DNA from: a virus | DNA length: 41,989 nt | Strand: one strand, 5' to 3' | Virus record (IMG/VR): IMGVR_UViG_3300036780_000106 | Coordinates: 1-41,989 of that record | Part shown: piece by piece, positions 9,642 to 17,032 of the stretch | How positions within the stretch are numbered: the stretch's first letter is position 1 | Layout of the letters: each line of letters opens with the position of its first letter | Program-made: the position numbers and the translations under genes | The notes under the pieces: model-generated | The model's input: the letters and a program-made list of their open reading frames with translations, nothing else | Database searches by the model: none | What the model was told of the DNA's origin: nothing

Positions 9642-10268
9642 ATGACCATCAGCACGACGAACAGGATTGCGGGGCCATTTTCCGGGGACGGAGTCTCCGT
9701 CAATTTTCCGTTCGCGTTCAAGGTCTTCCAGGCCGCGGACTTGCTGGTAACGGAGAACGACGGCACGGATCCTCCGGACAGCGAGCTGGACTATACGGTG
9801 GCGCTGAACGCGGACCAGGACAACAACCCCGGGGGAACGGTCTCGCTGACCTATGCGCTGGCCGTGGGCACGACGCTCACGATCACCAGCGACATTCCCG
9901 CGCTGCAAACCCTCGAGTTAAGCAACGGCGGATCGTTCTACCCTTCGGTGATCAACGCGGCGCTGGACCTGCTGACCATCCTGATCCAGCAGCTGGTCGA
10001 CGCGCAGGCATTCGACCTGCAACTTGCGCCGGGAACGCCCGGAGGCCACGTGCTGAGGTACCTGCCCTGCGCCGGCGCGGTCCCGGGAAATACCTACACC
10101 GCGCCGGGCACGGTGATCGCCGTGGCTTACAACGGCGTGCTGATGCCCTTGGGCGTCGACGCGCCAACGCTGAGTTACACCGTGACCGGGGGCAACGAGA
10201 TCACGCTCAACTTTCAAACGGAGGCCGGCTACCCGCCGGATCGAATCGATGCGTTCATCGCTACGTAA
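9642..10268 (+). CDS. Tail fibre adaptor, T7 gp17 N-terminal-like
   Basis: 208 residues. The N-terminal ~120 residues, with 'RIAGPFSGDGVSVNFPFAFKV' near the start and a late 'ITSDIP...LELSNGGSFYPSVINAALDLL' stretch, match the pattern of the T7 tail-fibre N-terminal domain that docks fibres to the tail. In T7 gp17 this domain is fused to the shaft; here it is a short separate protein just upstream of a long fibre, so it probably acts as the adaptor. The start is preceded by CGAGG about 10 bases upstream. It overlaps the next gene by 20 bases, which suggests translational coupling. Confidence 0.7.
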   Translation: MTISTTNRIAGPFSGDGVSVNFPFAFKVFQAADLLVTENDGTDPPDSELDYTVALNADQDNNPGGTVSLTYALAVGTTLTITSDIPALQTLELSNGGSFYPSVINAALDLLTILIQQLVDAQAFDLQLAPGTPGGHVLRYLPCAGAVPGNTYTAPGTVIAVAYNGVLMPLGVDAPTLSYTVTGGNEITLNFQTEAGYPPDRIDAFIAT

Positions 10269-13200
10269 AGGCTGCAAGCTTCTCGCCATCGTCCTGCTGC
10301 TTACAGCCGCCGCGCGCGCCCAGGTCAATCCGGCCACGCAGATCAGGTGGCCGGCCTGCGCCGGCGGCAACCAGACGTACTCGATCGTGACCGGTACCTG
10401 CATCGCGGTCGGCACTGCGGCGAACCCCGCCGGCTCGAATACCCAGGTGCAGTTCAACTCCGGCGGCATCTTCGCCTCCGATCCGAATTTCACTTTTACC
10501 TATTCCCAGGGCGCGCCGCTGGTCTCGGTGGAAAGCCTCAATTCCGCGACGACGCAGGGACTCGCGACCGGGGTGACCGACCCGCTGATTTACGACACCT
10601 TCGGGCGCTACCCGGCAGGAACGAACATCTGCCCCGGCAACCCCTGCGTGAGCGGATTGGTAACTCTGAGCGGCAACTCGCAATGGATTGTGAACGGGAA
10701 CGCGATCGCCGGCGACACAGCGACAAGCGCGGTGACGAGCACGCCATTCATGTCCCAGCAGGGGGGCCACCTGCAGTTTTCGACCGTGCCCACCGTGGGC
10801 GCGCCGGTGAACTATTACGCCATTTTGCCCAACACGGCCACCGTGGGCGGGACGCCGCAGACCATTCACGAAGTGGGCGCCACGTTTCTCCTTGGCTATA
10901 CGGACCCGACGACGGGCGCCTGCGAAGCGGTGCCGGGGGCGCAGCGGATATTCTCTCCCTCGCTCACGCTGGCCGTGGTGAGCGGCCTCTCTCCCGTCTT
11001 CCAGAACTTGATTCATCTGGAGATCAACCAGGACAAGTACTCGCTCCACGTGGGGCAGACAACGCTCTATCCGTGGACAGCGATCCAGACGATGAACTTC
11101 AACACGCCGCTCTCGGCCGACTGCAAGACCGAATACAAAGTCTCGATGAAGCTGGACCTGGCGGCGGACCTGAGCGGGAACTACCACGTGCTGCTCACGC
11201 TGCCCGATCACGAGGTCGTAGGGCCGATCCCGTTCGCAGCGTCGCTGATCACCGCGCTGCCCACCTACGTGTTTCTGCAGGAGCAGACCCAGCCGGGGTG
11301 GACCCCGGGCTACTGGGGCAGCGTGTGGATGGGGCAGGACGAGAGCGAGAAGCTGGGCGCGAAGGGCGGCGCGGGACAGGACGGCGACATCGGCAACCTG
11401 AACGGCCTGGCGGCCGGCGCGCGATATCAGTACCAGCCGTTTACGGTGCCCACGAGCGCGGGCGGCGGGTGGTACCCATTGGCGCTGGGCCGAGGCATCG
11501 GAGGTACGTGCTGGATTGATGGCACCTTCGATGTGACCGCGGTCTCCGCGGCCGGGATCGAACAGCACGTCATCCTGCAGGCACAGGAATCGAACGCGCA
11601 GGTATCTCCGCGGCTGTTGCAGACTCTGGGCACGATCGCGTTTCCGTTCGACCAGTTCCGGCTTTCTACGGACAACGGCTGCAATCAGCTTCTGGAGGGC
11701 CACCTTTACTCGAATGCCGGCACTTACGCCGACACCATCACGATCCAGGGAAAGGGCGTGTTCGAGCCGGAAATCGGGATCGAGACACAGAACGGCTCGA
11801 CCCCCTGCAGCGGCAACAGCGTGGGCGGCGTTTGCAACACGACCTCGATCACGGTCGCGTCCCAGGACACGCTGAACGCGGTCGTGAACGAGACTACGGA
11901 TTCGGCTTCCGGCTGGAAGACGCTCTTCTACAACGGCCTGAGCTATGCCAACGTCCCCCTCACGGGCCGCTTCGGGCTGATGGCCTACGATGTGAGCACC
12001 TATCTCCAGACCCTGGACATCGATGTGCAGGCCCTGGGCACCCAGAGCGCCGGCTGCTCCATCCCCCGCTACGAAAGCTCGGGCGTGAACGGCGCGGAGC
12101 TCCCGATCGACCAGGTGAGATGTTCCTGGCTGGTGCCGAGCGGAGCGACCTGCAACATCACAGCGTCAGGTAGCGTGTCCGCGGCGAGCTGCTCCGGAGG
12201 GACGAACTACGCGGTGACCAACCCGGCCGGCCGCCAGGAGCAACTCTTCATCAACCAGAGCGGCTGCTCCGGAGCCATCCTGAACATTACCTCCGTAAGT
12301 GGCGGAGCGGTGGCGGGTACCTCGATCTATGCGGCGGGAAGCGGGAGCTGCTCGACGGCCACCGGCGTGGCGACCTACAGCGAAGGGTTAGTGGCGCTCG
12401 ATGCTCATTTCCCGGCGAGCAACAGCGTGAGCATCACCGCACAGAACGGCTTCAGCCTGGGATCGTGGGCGCAGGTGCCGTCGCCAGTGACGGGCGCCGC
12501 GGTGCTGGCCGGAGGGAGCACGGTGCGGCCCCTGGCAGCGCCCGGCAGCGCCTATGCCGGCATCGTGGTCTACACCAGCAATCACACAGCCTCGATGGCG
12601 GACAACGGAAAACTGGTGGTGATGAACTGCGGAAGCGCGTGCGCCTACAACCTGCCCACAACGCAACCGAGCGCCGCGTGGTGGGTGCGGGGCGTGCAGA
12701 GCATCGGGTCAACGCTCGCAACGGTGGGGCTGAGCGGCGGCGACACCTTCAATCAGGGCGCGTCCGCGCCGGCGCTGAACGGCTACGCCTTCGAACCGCT
12801 GTACGCGAACCTCAATCTCTCGACCGACTATATCTCCAACCCGCCGCTGAAGGCCGGTGCGGGGGTCACGCTTACGCCAGGCCCTAACGGCCTCAGCATC
12901 GCCTCGACGGCGGTGTCTAATTTTTCTCCTGGATGCGGAGTGACCGGCGGCAAGTGCCTGTACGCCGCTGGCATCCTGACGCCCGTGCTTTCGACCGGCA
13001 GCGCGGTGACCCTTTACAGCTACACGCTCCCGGGCGGGACGCTGACGGCGACCGGCTGCGTCAACGTGGAAATGTGGGGGCACCATTCGACCGGTACGAC
13101 GACCACGTCCCTTGCGATCGCAATCAGCGGCGCCAGCGTCACGGGCTCGGAGGGAACCAGCGCATCGGAAGCGGTACTGGTGGCGCAGTACTGCAACTTC

Positions 13201-13398
13201 GGATCGACGGGCGCGGGCGGCCAGGTGATCTACCGAAAGCCGTCGAGCTACATCTCCGGAGCGATCCCGGCGCCCGCCGCGACGACGGCGAGCCAGGCCT
13301 CCACCGGAAACCTGACCATCACGGGGACGTTCACGACCTCGGGCGTGCTGGACTACTGGACGCCGGACGGTTTCTTTGTTTACCTCTCACCGCAATAA
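10249..13398 (+). CDS. Long fibre/receptor-binding protein with an apparent signal peptide
   Basis: 1049 residues, directly after and overlapping the adaptor. The N-terminus is basic (MRSSLRKGCK), then hydrophobic (LLAIVLLLTAAARA), with an Ala-x-Ala-like cleavage site before QVNP: a textbook Sec signal peptide, unexpected in a virion part. The body is Gly/Ser/Thr-rich beta-type sequence with many spaced cysteine pairs (CPGNPC, CGSAC), resembling secreted proteins. The C-terminus has the repeated fibre-tip texture (NLTITGTFTTSG). Position after the adaptor and before the lysis genes supports a host-recognition fibre. The start is the only good one in the overlap, but its ribosome-binding site is weak. 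An alternative is a secreted or surface-displayed lysogenic-conversion protein. Confidence 0.6.
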   Translation: MRSSLRKGCKLLAIVLLLTAAARAQVNPATQIRWPACAGGNQTYSIVTGTCIAVGTAANPAGSNTQVQFNSGGIFASDPNFTFTYSQGAPLVSVESLNSATTQGLATGVTDPLIYDTFGRYPAGTNICPGNPCVSGLVTLSGNSQWIVNGNAIAGDTATSAVTSTPFMSQQGGHLQFSTVPTVGAPVNYYAILPNTATVGGTPQTIHEVGATFLLGYTDPTTGACEAVPGAQRIFSPSLTLAVVSGLSPVFQNLIHLEINQDKYSLHVGQTTLYPWTAIQTMNFNTPLSADCKTEYKVSMKLDLAADLSGNYHVLLTLPDHEVVGPIPFAASLITALPTYVFLQEQTQPGWTPGYWGSVWMGQDESEKLGAKGGAGQDGDIGNLNGLAAGARYQYQPFTVPTSAGGGWYPLALGRGIGGTCWIDGTFDVTAVSAAGIEQHVILQAQESNAQVSPRLLQTLGTIAFPFDQFRLSTDNGCNQLLEGHLYSNAGTYADTITIQGKGVFEPEIGIETQNGSTPCSGNSVGGVCNTTSITVASQDTLNAVVNETTDSASGWKTLFYNGLSYANVPLTGRFGLMAYDVSTYLQTLDIDVQALGTQSAGCSIPRYESSGVNGAELPIDQVRCSWLVPSGATCNITASGSVSAASCSGGTNYAVTNPAGRQEQLFINQSGCSGAILNITSVSGGAVAGTSIYAAGSGSCSTATGVATYSEGLVALDAHFPASNSVSITAQNGFSLGSWAQVPSPVTGAAVLAGGSTVRPLAAPGSAYAGIVVYTSNHTASMADNGKLVVMNCGSACAYNLPTTQPSAAWWVRGVQSIGSTLATVGLSGGDTFNQGASAPALNGYAFEPLYANLNLSTDYISNPPLKAGAGVTLTPGPNGLSIASTAVSNFSPGCGVTGGKCLYAAGILTPVLSTGSAVTLYSYTLPGGTLTATGCVNVEMWGHHSTGTTTTSLAIAISGASVTGSEGTSASEAVLVAQYCNFGSTGAGGQVIYRKPSSYISGAIPAPAATTASQASTGNLTITGTFTTSGVLDYWTPDGFFVYLSPQ

Positions 13399-13415
13399 AT
13401 GAAGGGACGCCGCAA

Positions 13416-13709
13416 ATGGACGCGATAGCAAGCAGCATCGACGCGAGGGCGGCCAAGGACGGCGCGCGGCGGGTCTTCCGTCCCGGACCGTCGTGGGCGA
13501 CGATGGCGGCGATGCTGCTATCGGTGACGCTGCCGGCGTGCGGGTGGATGGTCTCGATGTCGAACCGCGTGGCGGCGCTCGAGGTGAAGACCGAATCGCT
13601 GGCCACCGCCGCGCAGATGGCCGAAGTGAAACAGAAAATCGACGATTGGATCGCTGCGTCCGATCGCGAGCGGGAGCACGAGCGGCCGCGCACCAGGGGC
13701 GACCGATGA
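13416..13709 (+). CDS. Holin-like or spanin-like membrane protein
   Basis: 97 residues. A cytoplasmic N-terminus is followed by one hydrophobic span at about 27-47, then a helical, probably coiled-coil segment (50-82) and a charged tail. GAAGGGA lies about 10 bases before the ATG. It overlaps the lysozyme start (ATGA), a typical holin-endolysin arrangement. The LPAC at 39-42 could also be read as a weak lipobox, which would favour a spanin. Sequence alone cannot decide between a class III-type holin and a spanin component. Confidence 0.55.
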   Translation: MDAIASSIDARAAKDGARRVFRPGPSWATMAAMLLSVTLPACGWMVSMSNRVAALEVKTESLATAAQMAEVKQKIDDWIAASDREREHERPRTRGDR

Positions 13710-14182
13710 ACGACACGCTGAACAAGAGCCTGATCGCGGGACACGAAGGGCTGCGCCTGATCCGGTACAAGGACTCGCGCGGCTTCTGGACGATCGGCCG
13801 CGGCTTCAACCTCGAAGCGCCAGGGGCCCTGACGGTGTGCATTGCGGCCGGCGCGGATTACGCCGCGGTGATGACCGGCGCCGCAATCACGCTCGAACAG
13901 TGCGACGCGGTCTTTGAGCTCCAGTACGAGGCGGTGGCCGGGGAAGCGCGCCGGGCGGTGCCGGGCATCGACGGAGATCCGGACAACGCTGGAGCGGTGG
14001 TCTGCGACATGATCTTTGAACTCGGCTTTTCTGGCTTTCTGGCTTTCCACCAGGTAATCGCCGGATTGCTGGCGAGGGACTGGCCGGCGGCGATCGCAGG
14101 CATGAAGGCGTCAAAGTGGGCCACGCAGGTGCCGAGCAGGGAAGAGAACGACGTGGCGCTCCTGGAGGCCCTGAGTGGCTAG
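13706..14182 (+). CDS. Endolysin, GH24 phage lysozyme
   Basis: 158 residues. It has the classic T4-type lysozyme catalytic triad with correct spacing: E14 (GHEGLRL), D23 (YKD) and T29 (WTIGRGFN). It hydrolyses the beta-1,4 bond between N-acetylmuramic acid and N-acetylglucosamine in peptidoglycan to release progeny. There is no N-terminal signal, so export should depend on the upstream holin candidate, with which it overlaps by four bases. The ATG at 13706 is preferred because it gives the normal family N-terminus. The downstream gene starts within its last codons. Confidence 0.92.
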   Translation: MNDTLNKSLIAGHEGLRLIRYKDSRGFWTIGRGFNLEAPGALTVCIAAGADYAAVMTGAAITLEQCDAVFELQYEAVAGEARRAVPGIDGDPDNAGAVVCDMIFELGFSGFLAFHQVIAGLLARDWPAAIAGMKASKWATQVPSREENDVALLEALSG

Positions 14183-14381
14183 CGCGGTCGCGGCGGTGAT
14201 CCTGGCCACTTCCCACGGGAGCGCGTTCTGCGCGGATCTGCGGCCCATGACGGAGAACGAGCTTCTGGCCGCGCGGGTGCGGCAGCTCGAGGAGCTGGTG
14301 AGAGCCCAGGAACGGACGATCGCCGAGATTGTGAACGAGCGCGACGCGGCGCGGCTGCTGAACGAACTTTGTCACTACTGA
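14175..14381 (+). CDS. Small signal/TM plus coiled-coil protein, possible spanin
   Basis: 68 residues from a GTG start overlapping the lysozyme stop, with GGAGG about 8 bases upstream. The first ~20 residues are hydrophobic (signal or anchor). The rest (ENELLAARVRQLEELVRAQE onwards) is a heptad-type helix. An anchored coiled-coil protein right after the endolysin fits an Rz-like inner-membrane spanin, although it is shorter than usual. The later ATG at 14247 has no ribosome-binding site and would remove the hydrophobic part. Confidence 0.5.
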   Translation: MASAVAAVILATSHGSAFCADLRPMTENELLAARVRQLEELVRAQERTIAEIVNERDAARLLNELCHY

Positions 14382-14393
14382 AAGGGACCCGAG

Positions 14394-14585
14394 ATGCGAG
14401 ACGAACTGAGGCGCAACTTCCTGGGCTTCGTGCTGCTCGTCGCGGGCGTGGGGATGGTGCTGCTCGGTGCCCGCGTCCAGATCAACAAGCTGTCGGATGC
14501 AGGCTTCGGATTTATCGGCATGGCCGGCCTGGCGCTGCAGGTGACGCCCCCAAAACAGCCGGCGCCGACCGTAACCGCGCCATGA
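14394..14585 (+). CDS. Small two-TM membrane protein, holin/antiholin candidate
   Basis: 63 residues with two hydrophobic segments (about 9-27 and 36-49), a basic N-terminus and a Pro-rich tail. AAAGGGA precedes the ATG by about 8 bases. It sits in the lysis cassette and its stop overlaps the next ATG (ATGA). The topology suits a holin or antiholin; which of the three small membrane proteins in the cassette makes the hole is not decidable from sequence. Confidence 0.55.
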   Translation: MRDELRRNFLGFVLLVAGVGMVLLGARVQINKLSDAGFGFIGMAGLALQVTPPKQPAPTVTAP

Positions 14586-15190
14586 ACCTCGCCATCCTCT
14601 CTTTTTTCAGGAATGCCGGCACGGCCGAGGCGACGCCCTCGCGGAGCGCACCACCGGTGAGCCGGCCTGCGATCTACTGGGATCACGTAGACAGCCCCGG
14701 CGATTTAGACCTGGCGCCGACCAACGCGGCGCCGGCGCGCGAGCCGGCTCCAACCATTGAACCAGCAACCGCACCCGCAGCACAGGAGAAGTCGATGGCG
14801 AATAAGTTTGTGAGTTTTCTCGAGGCGGCAGGCAAGGACGTAGAGAAGAGCCTGGCGTTTGCCGTGAAAGAAGCGCCTACAGTGGACAAGCTGGCAGCGG
14901 CCTTGTGGCCTCCCACAATTGCGATTTCCGCTCCCGCGACCGCCGCGCTGAACCTGATCCAGAATTCGGTCATCGCGATCGAGCAGAAGTATGCCGCGGC
15001 GGGCGTGCAATCCGGAACCGGCGCGCAGAAGGCCGCCGAGGTGCTCACCCTGGCCGGCCCAGCTGCAACCCAGTTGCTGACCGCCGCAGGCGTTCCAGCC
15101 AGCGAAGAGGGCTACGTCGAGGGCGTCATCGATGCCGTAGTCGGCGTCCTGAACGTGCAGACGCCGGCGCCAACGCCGGCCGCAGCCTAA
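14582..15190 (+). CDS. Conserved phage protein with an internal start
   Basis: 202 residues from ATG 14582. The first ~70 residues are Pro/Ala-rich and low in complexity. A second, in-frame ATG at 14795 has AGGAG about 5 bases upstream and begins a well-structured helical domain (MANKFVSFLEAAGKDVEK). That second start may give the main 131-residue product, with the longer form as a fusion or alternative. The helical part includes alternating hydrophobic stretches and the sequence QKYAAAGVQSGTGAQKAAE. I do not recognise a function; its position suggests a lysis-associated or late accessory role. Confidence 0.55.
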   Translation: MNLAILSFFRNAGTAEATPSRSAPPVSRPAIYWDHVDSPGDLDLAPTNAAPAREPAPTIEPATAPAAQEKSMANKFVSFLEAAGKDVEKSLAFAVKEAPTVDKLAAALWPPTIAISAPATAALNLIQNSVIAIEQKYAAAGVQSGTGAQKAAEVLTLAGPAATQLLTAAGVPASEEGYVEGVIDAVVGVLNVQTPAPTPAAA

Positions 15191-15193
15191 GCC

Positions 15194-15880
15194 ATGAAGA
15201 GGCTGCAATCCATCCTGATAGCCCTCGCGCTGGCCACCGTGCCCTGCGTGGGGGCTGTCGCGATCCGCGCGCTGTGGCCGATACCGGCCGCGGTGGCCAC
15301 GGGGAGCGCGCAGGTGAATCGAGTGCTCGACAGCTCCAAGTTTGTCGAGACGATTGCCGGCGTCGCGATCGCGACCGAAAGCGTGCGGCTGAACCGGAGC
15401 CTCGACAACCTGGACCGGCAGGTGGCGGCCATCGGGCCGGCCGTGAGAAAAGTGGATCCGGTCCTCGACAAACTGGGCCACTCGATCGACCTGGCAAACG
15501 CGCCCTGCGTGCCGGGACCGTGCGGCACCTTCGCCGATGTAGGGAAGACGCTGAACACAGTGCGCGGGACCTTCGGCCAGATCGAGGTCGCGGCCGACCA
15601 CGAGAACCGCAACCTCGCCACGCTCGACCTGCAGGAGGCGACGCTCTTCGCCGACTTCCACGGTACGGCGACCAGGGCCAACACCAGCCTCGACACGTTC
15701 AACGGGCTGCTGGCCAGGCCGAGCGTGACGCTGATGCTCGACAACGGCGGCAAGTTTACGACCACCGCCGTGGCCGTCGAGGAGAAGCTGGCCGCGTGCA
15801 CGCTGCACCCCACGCTTCCATGCGTGCTGAAGAGCGACATCCTCTTCGGGGCGCAGGTGGGCGGCTACCTACTGAAATAA
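15194..15880 (+). CDS. Membrane-anchored protein of unknown function
   Basis: 228 residues. A basic N-terminus (MKRLQ) and one long hydrophobic segment (about 6-32) form a signal anchor. The remainder is predicted periplasmic, with long amphipathic helices (QVNRVLDSSKFVETIAG; VRLNRSLDNLDRQVAAIG) and two cysteine pairs (CVPGPC and CTLHPTLPC). The start lies 3 bases after the previous stop, so it is the last gene of the rightward lysis operon. The shape recalls chemoreceptor-like or phospholipid-transport anchors, but no family is recognised. Confidence 0.5.
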   Translation: MKRLQSILIALALATVPCVGAVAIRALWPIPAAVATGSAQVNRVLDSSKFVETIAGVAIATESVRLNRSLDNLDRQVAAIGPAVRKVDPVLDKLGHSIDLANAPCVPGPCGTFADVGKTLNTVRGTFGQIEVAADHENRNLATLDLQEATLFADFHGTATRANTSLDTFNGLLARPSVTLMLDNGGKFTTTAVAVEEKLAACTLHPTLPCVLKSDILFGAQVGGYLLK

Positions 15881-15896
15881 CCGAGACCGGGACCGA

Positions 15897-16166
15897 CTAG
15901 CCGACGTGGCTGTGCTCGGCGGCCGTGGCGCGCTCGTGCTGGCCGCGCTCGTTCTCGCGGGCGGCGGGGCTCCAGTTCGTGGCAAGGATCGCCTCCTGGG
16001 TTGGGGACCACGGGGCGATGACGCCGTTCGTGCGGATCATGCCGATGAAGAGCTCGGTGATCGCTCCGCCGCGCACCATCTCAAGGCGCGCGCCTGGGTA
16101 GCCGAGTTCGGGGCAGGTAACGCTTCCGCCGCTGAGCAAAGTTCCGAGTGCTTGTCCGAAGTTCAT
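15897..16166 (-). CDS. DUF2829/Tad2-like protein, candidate Thoeris anti-defence
   Basis: 89 residues. The pattern MNFGQALGTLLSGG, then a strand-turn segment, then 'FIGMIRTNGVIAPWSPTQ' and 'ILATNW' matches the DUF2829 layout seen in many phages (MNFgeAL..L..G..V, PW.PSQ.D.LA.DW). Characterised members (Tad2) sequester the cyclic ADP-ribose signal of type I Thoeris defence. A strong ribosome-binding site (AAAAGGAG) precedes the ATG. It is a single leftward gene between late and lysogeny regions, typical of a cargo gene. Family membership is seen by eye; activity against Thoeris is inferred. A ~14-residue charged tail after the domain is extra. Confidence 0.72.
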   Translation of the reverse strand: MNFGQALGTLLSGGSVTCPELGYPGARLEMVRGGAITELFIGMIRTNGVIAPWSPTQEAILATNWSPAARENERGQHERATAAEHSHVG

Positions 16167-16219
16167 GGGTTTCTCCTTTTTTGGGGCAAGACAACTTTAG
16201 TCCAATCGGCGCCACGGGC

Positions 16220-16230
16220 GATACCCGTAA
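16220..16230 (+). promoter_or_regulatory. Conserved element GATACCCGTAA, copy 2
   Basis: Same 11 bases as the other copies, with G instead of C at position 12. It lies between the divergent Tad2-like gene and the 16303 gene, immediately before a strong hairpin. Confidence 0.55.
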
Positions 16231-16235
16231 GCGGG

Positions 16236-16271
16236 TTGCTGATCTCTAGCCTTGGGGCTAGAGCTCAGCAA
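16236..16271. other. Strong hairpin in the 16.2 kb intergenic region
   Basis: The arms TTGCTGA-T-CTCTAGCC and GGCTAGAG-C-TCAGCAA enclose a TTGG loop: 15 paired bases with one T/C mismatch. There is no T-run on either side, so it is not a standard intrinsic terminator. It could be an operator dyad or an RNA structure in the 5' leader of the 16303 gene. Confidence 0.55.
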
Positions 16272-16283
16272 AACTGAAACAGC

Positions 16284-16294
16284 GGGGGGGGGGG
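16284..16294 (+). repeat. Run of 11 G before the 16303 gene
   Basis: Eleven consecutive G residues lie 9 bases upstream of the ATG, where the ribosome-binding site should be. Length slippage here would change the Shine-Dalgarno strength or spacing. Confidence 0.6.
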
Positions 16295-16302
16295 ATCCCT
16301 AG

Positions 16303-16809
16303 ATGGAAAGCGGCACTGCGCCGGAAACGGCGCCCACACCAAAGCAGATCGACGAGCTGATCGCGGAGTACGCGGCGGCGCAGAACGAGGCCGCGGCGCT
16401 TGGAGCGGCGGCAAAACTTCTCTCCGACAAGGCCGGCGAGATCAAGGCAAGCCTGACGGCGACGGTGGAGCGGTGGGGCGCGAGGCACACCGAGAAATCG
16501 AAGCGGCTGGCCGGGCTGCGTCACCTGGCGCAGACCACGACGGCCACGCGGGTCTCGATCGACGATGCGGCCGTCGAGAAGCTGCGCGCGTACCTGGGCA
16601 CGACGGAGACGCCGGAGCTGGCGCAGGAGTTCTTTGTGGCGCACACCAGCTACAGCCTGGTGAGCGGGCCGGGCGACAAGCTGAAGACCCTGACCATGGG
16701 TACGCGCCTGCGCACAAAGATCACAGGCATGCTCAAAGGCTGCTTCACCATCAAGACCAGCGCTCCCTCCCTCAAGGTGGAGTTGGCGGAGCTGAAGCCG
16801 GCGGTCTGA
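16303..16809 (+). CDS. Hypothetical protein with N-terminal coiled coil
   Basis: 168 residues. Residues about 12-55 form an Ala/Glu/Lys-rich helix, probably coiled coil. The C-terminal half has mixed alpha/beta character and ends with an FTIKTSAPSLKVEL strand pattern. This outline is vaguely like phage accessory proteins of the Gp157 type, but I do not assign it. The ATG is preceded by a run of G acting as ribosome-binding site. It is the first rightward gene after the conserved element and hairpin, so it probably responds to them. Confidence 0.6.
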   Translation: MESGTAPETAPTPKQIDELIAEYAAAQNEAAALGAAAKLLSDKAGEIKASLTATVERWGARHTEKSKRLAGLRHLAQTTTATRVSIDDAAVEKLRAYLGTTETPELAQEFFVAHTSYSLVSGPGDKLKTLTMGTRLRTKITGMLKGCFTIKTSAPSLKVELAELKPAV

Positions 16810-16813
16810 CGCC

Positions 16814-16990
16814 GTGGACGATTTCGACTTCACGGTCGAGGACGAGGTGCGGCAGTCGTTCCTCTCGTTCTGCGGGCGGCGGCGAGGGCGGAAATTCCAG
16901 CGGAAGCCGGGTGGGGGCGAACGCCACAGGCCCCAGCCCCCGCGCCGGGAGGCTCCCAGGGCCGCGCGTGGCGATCCGGTGGGCCGGTGA
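16814..16990 (+). CDS. Possible small Arg/Pro-rich protein
   Basis: 58 residues from a GTG three bases after the previous stop. It begins MDDFDFTVEDEVRQSFLSFCG (GTG read as Met) and becomes Arg/Pro/Gly-rich. The acidic, folded-looking N-terminus and tight spacing favour a coupled gene. The low-complexity tail and lack of a clear ribosome-binding site keep confidence low. It runs towards the 3' end of the leftward integrase gene. The rest of 16991-17032 holds only a GC-rich inverted repeat. Confidence 0.35.
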   Translation: MDDFDFTVEDEVRQSFLSFCGRRRGRKFQRKPGGGERHRPQPPRREAPRAARGDPVGR

Positions 16991-17032
16991 TACCCCCAAA
17001 TCGCCCCACGGGGCGCCAGCGGCCCCGGCCCC

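Noticed and set aside
10249-13398. Diversity-generating retroelement acting on the fibre gene, as in BPP-1
   Set aside because: No reverse transcriptase gene, template repeat or repeated variable segment was found in the window.
16988-16998. GATACCCCCAA as a sixth copy of the GATACCCGTAAC element
   Set aside because: Only the first seven bases and the AA match; it overlaps a GTGA end and a C-run, so likeness is probably chance.
17002-17015. CGCCCC-AC-GGGGCG inverted repeat after the integrase gene as terminator
   Set aside because: The stem is short with a cramped loop and only ATTT follows on the minus strand; too weak to call.
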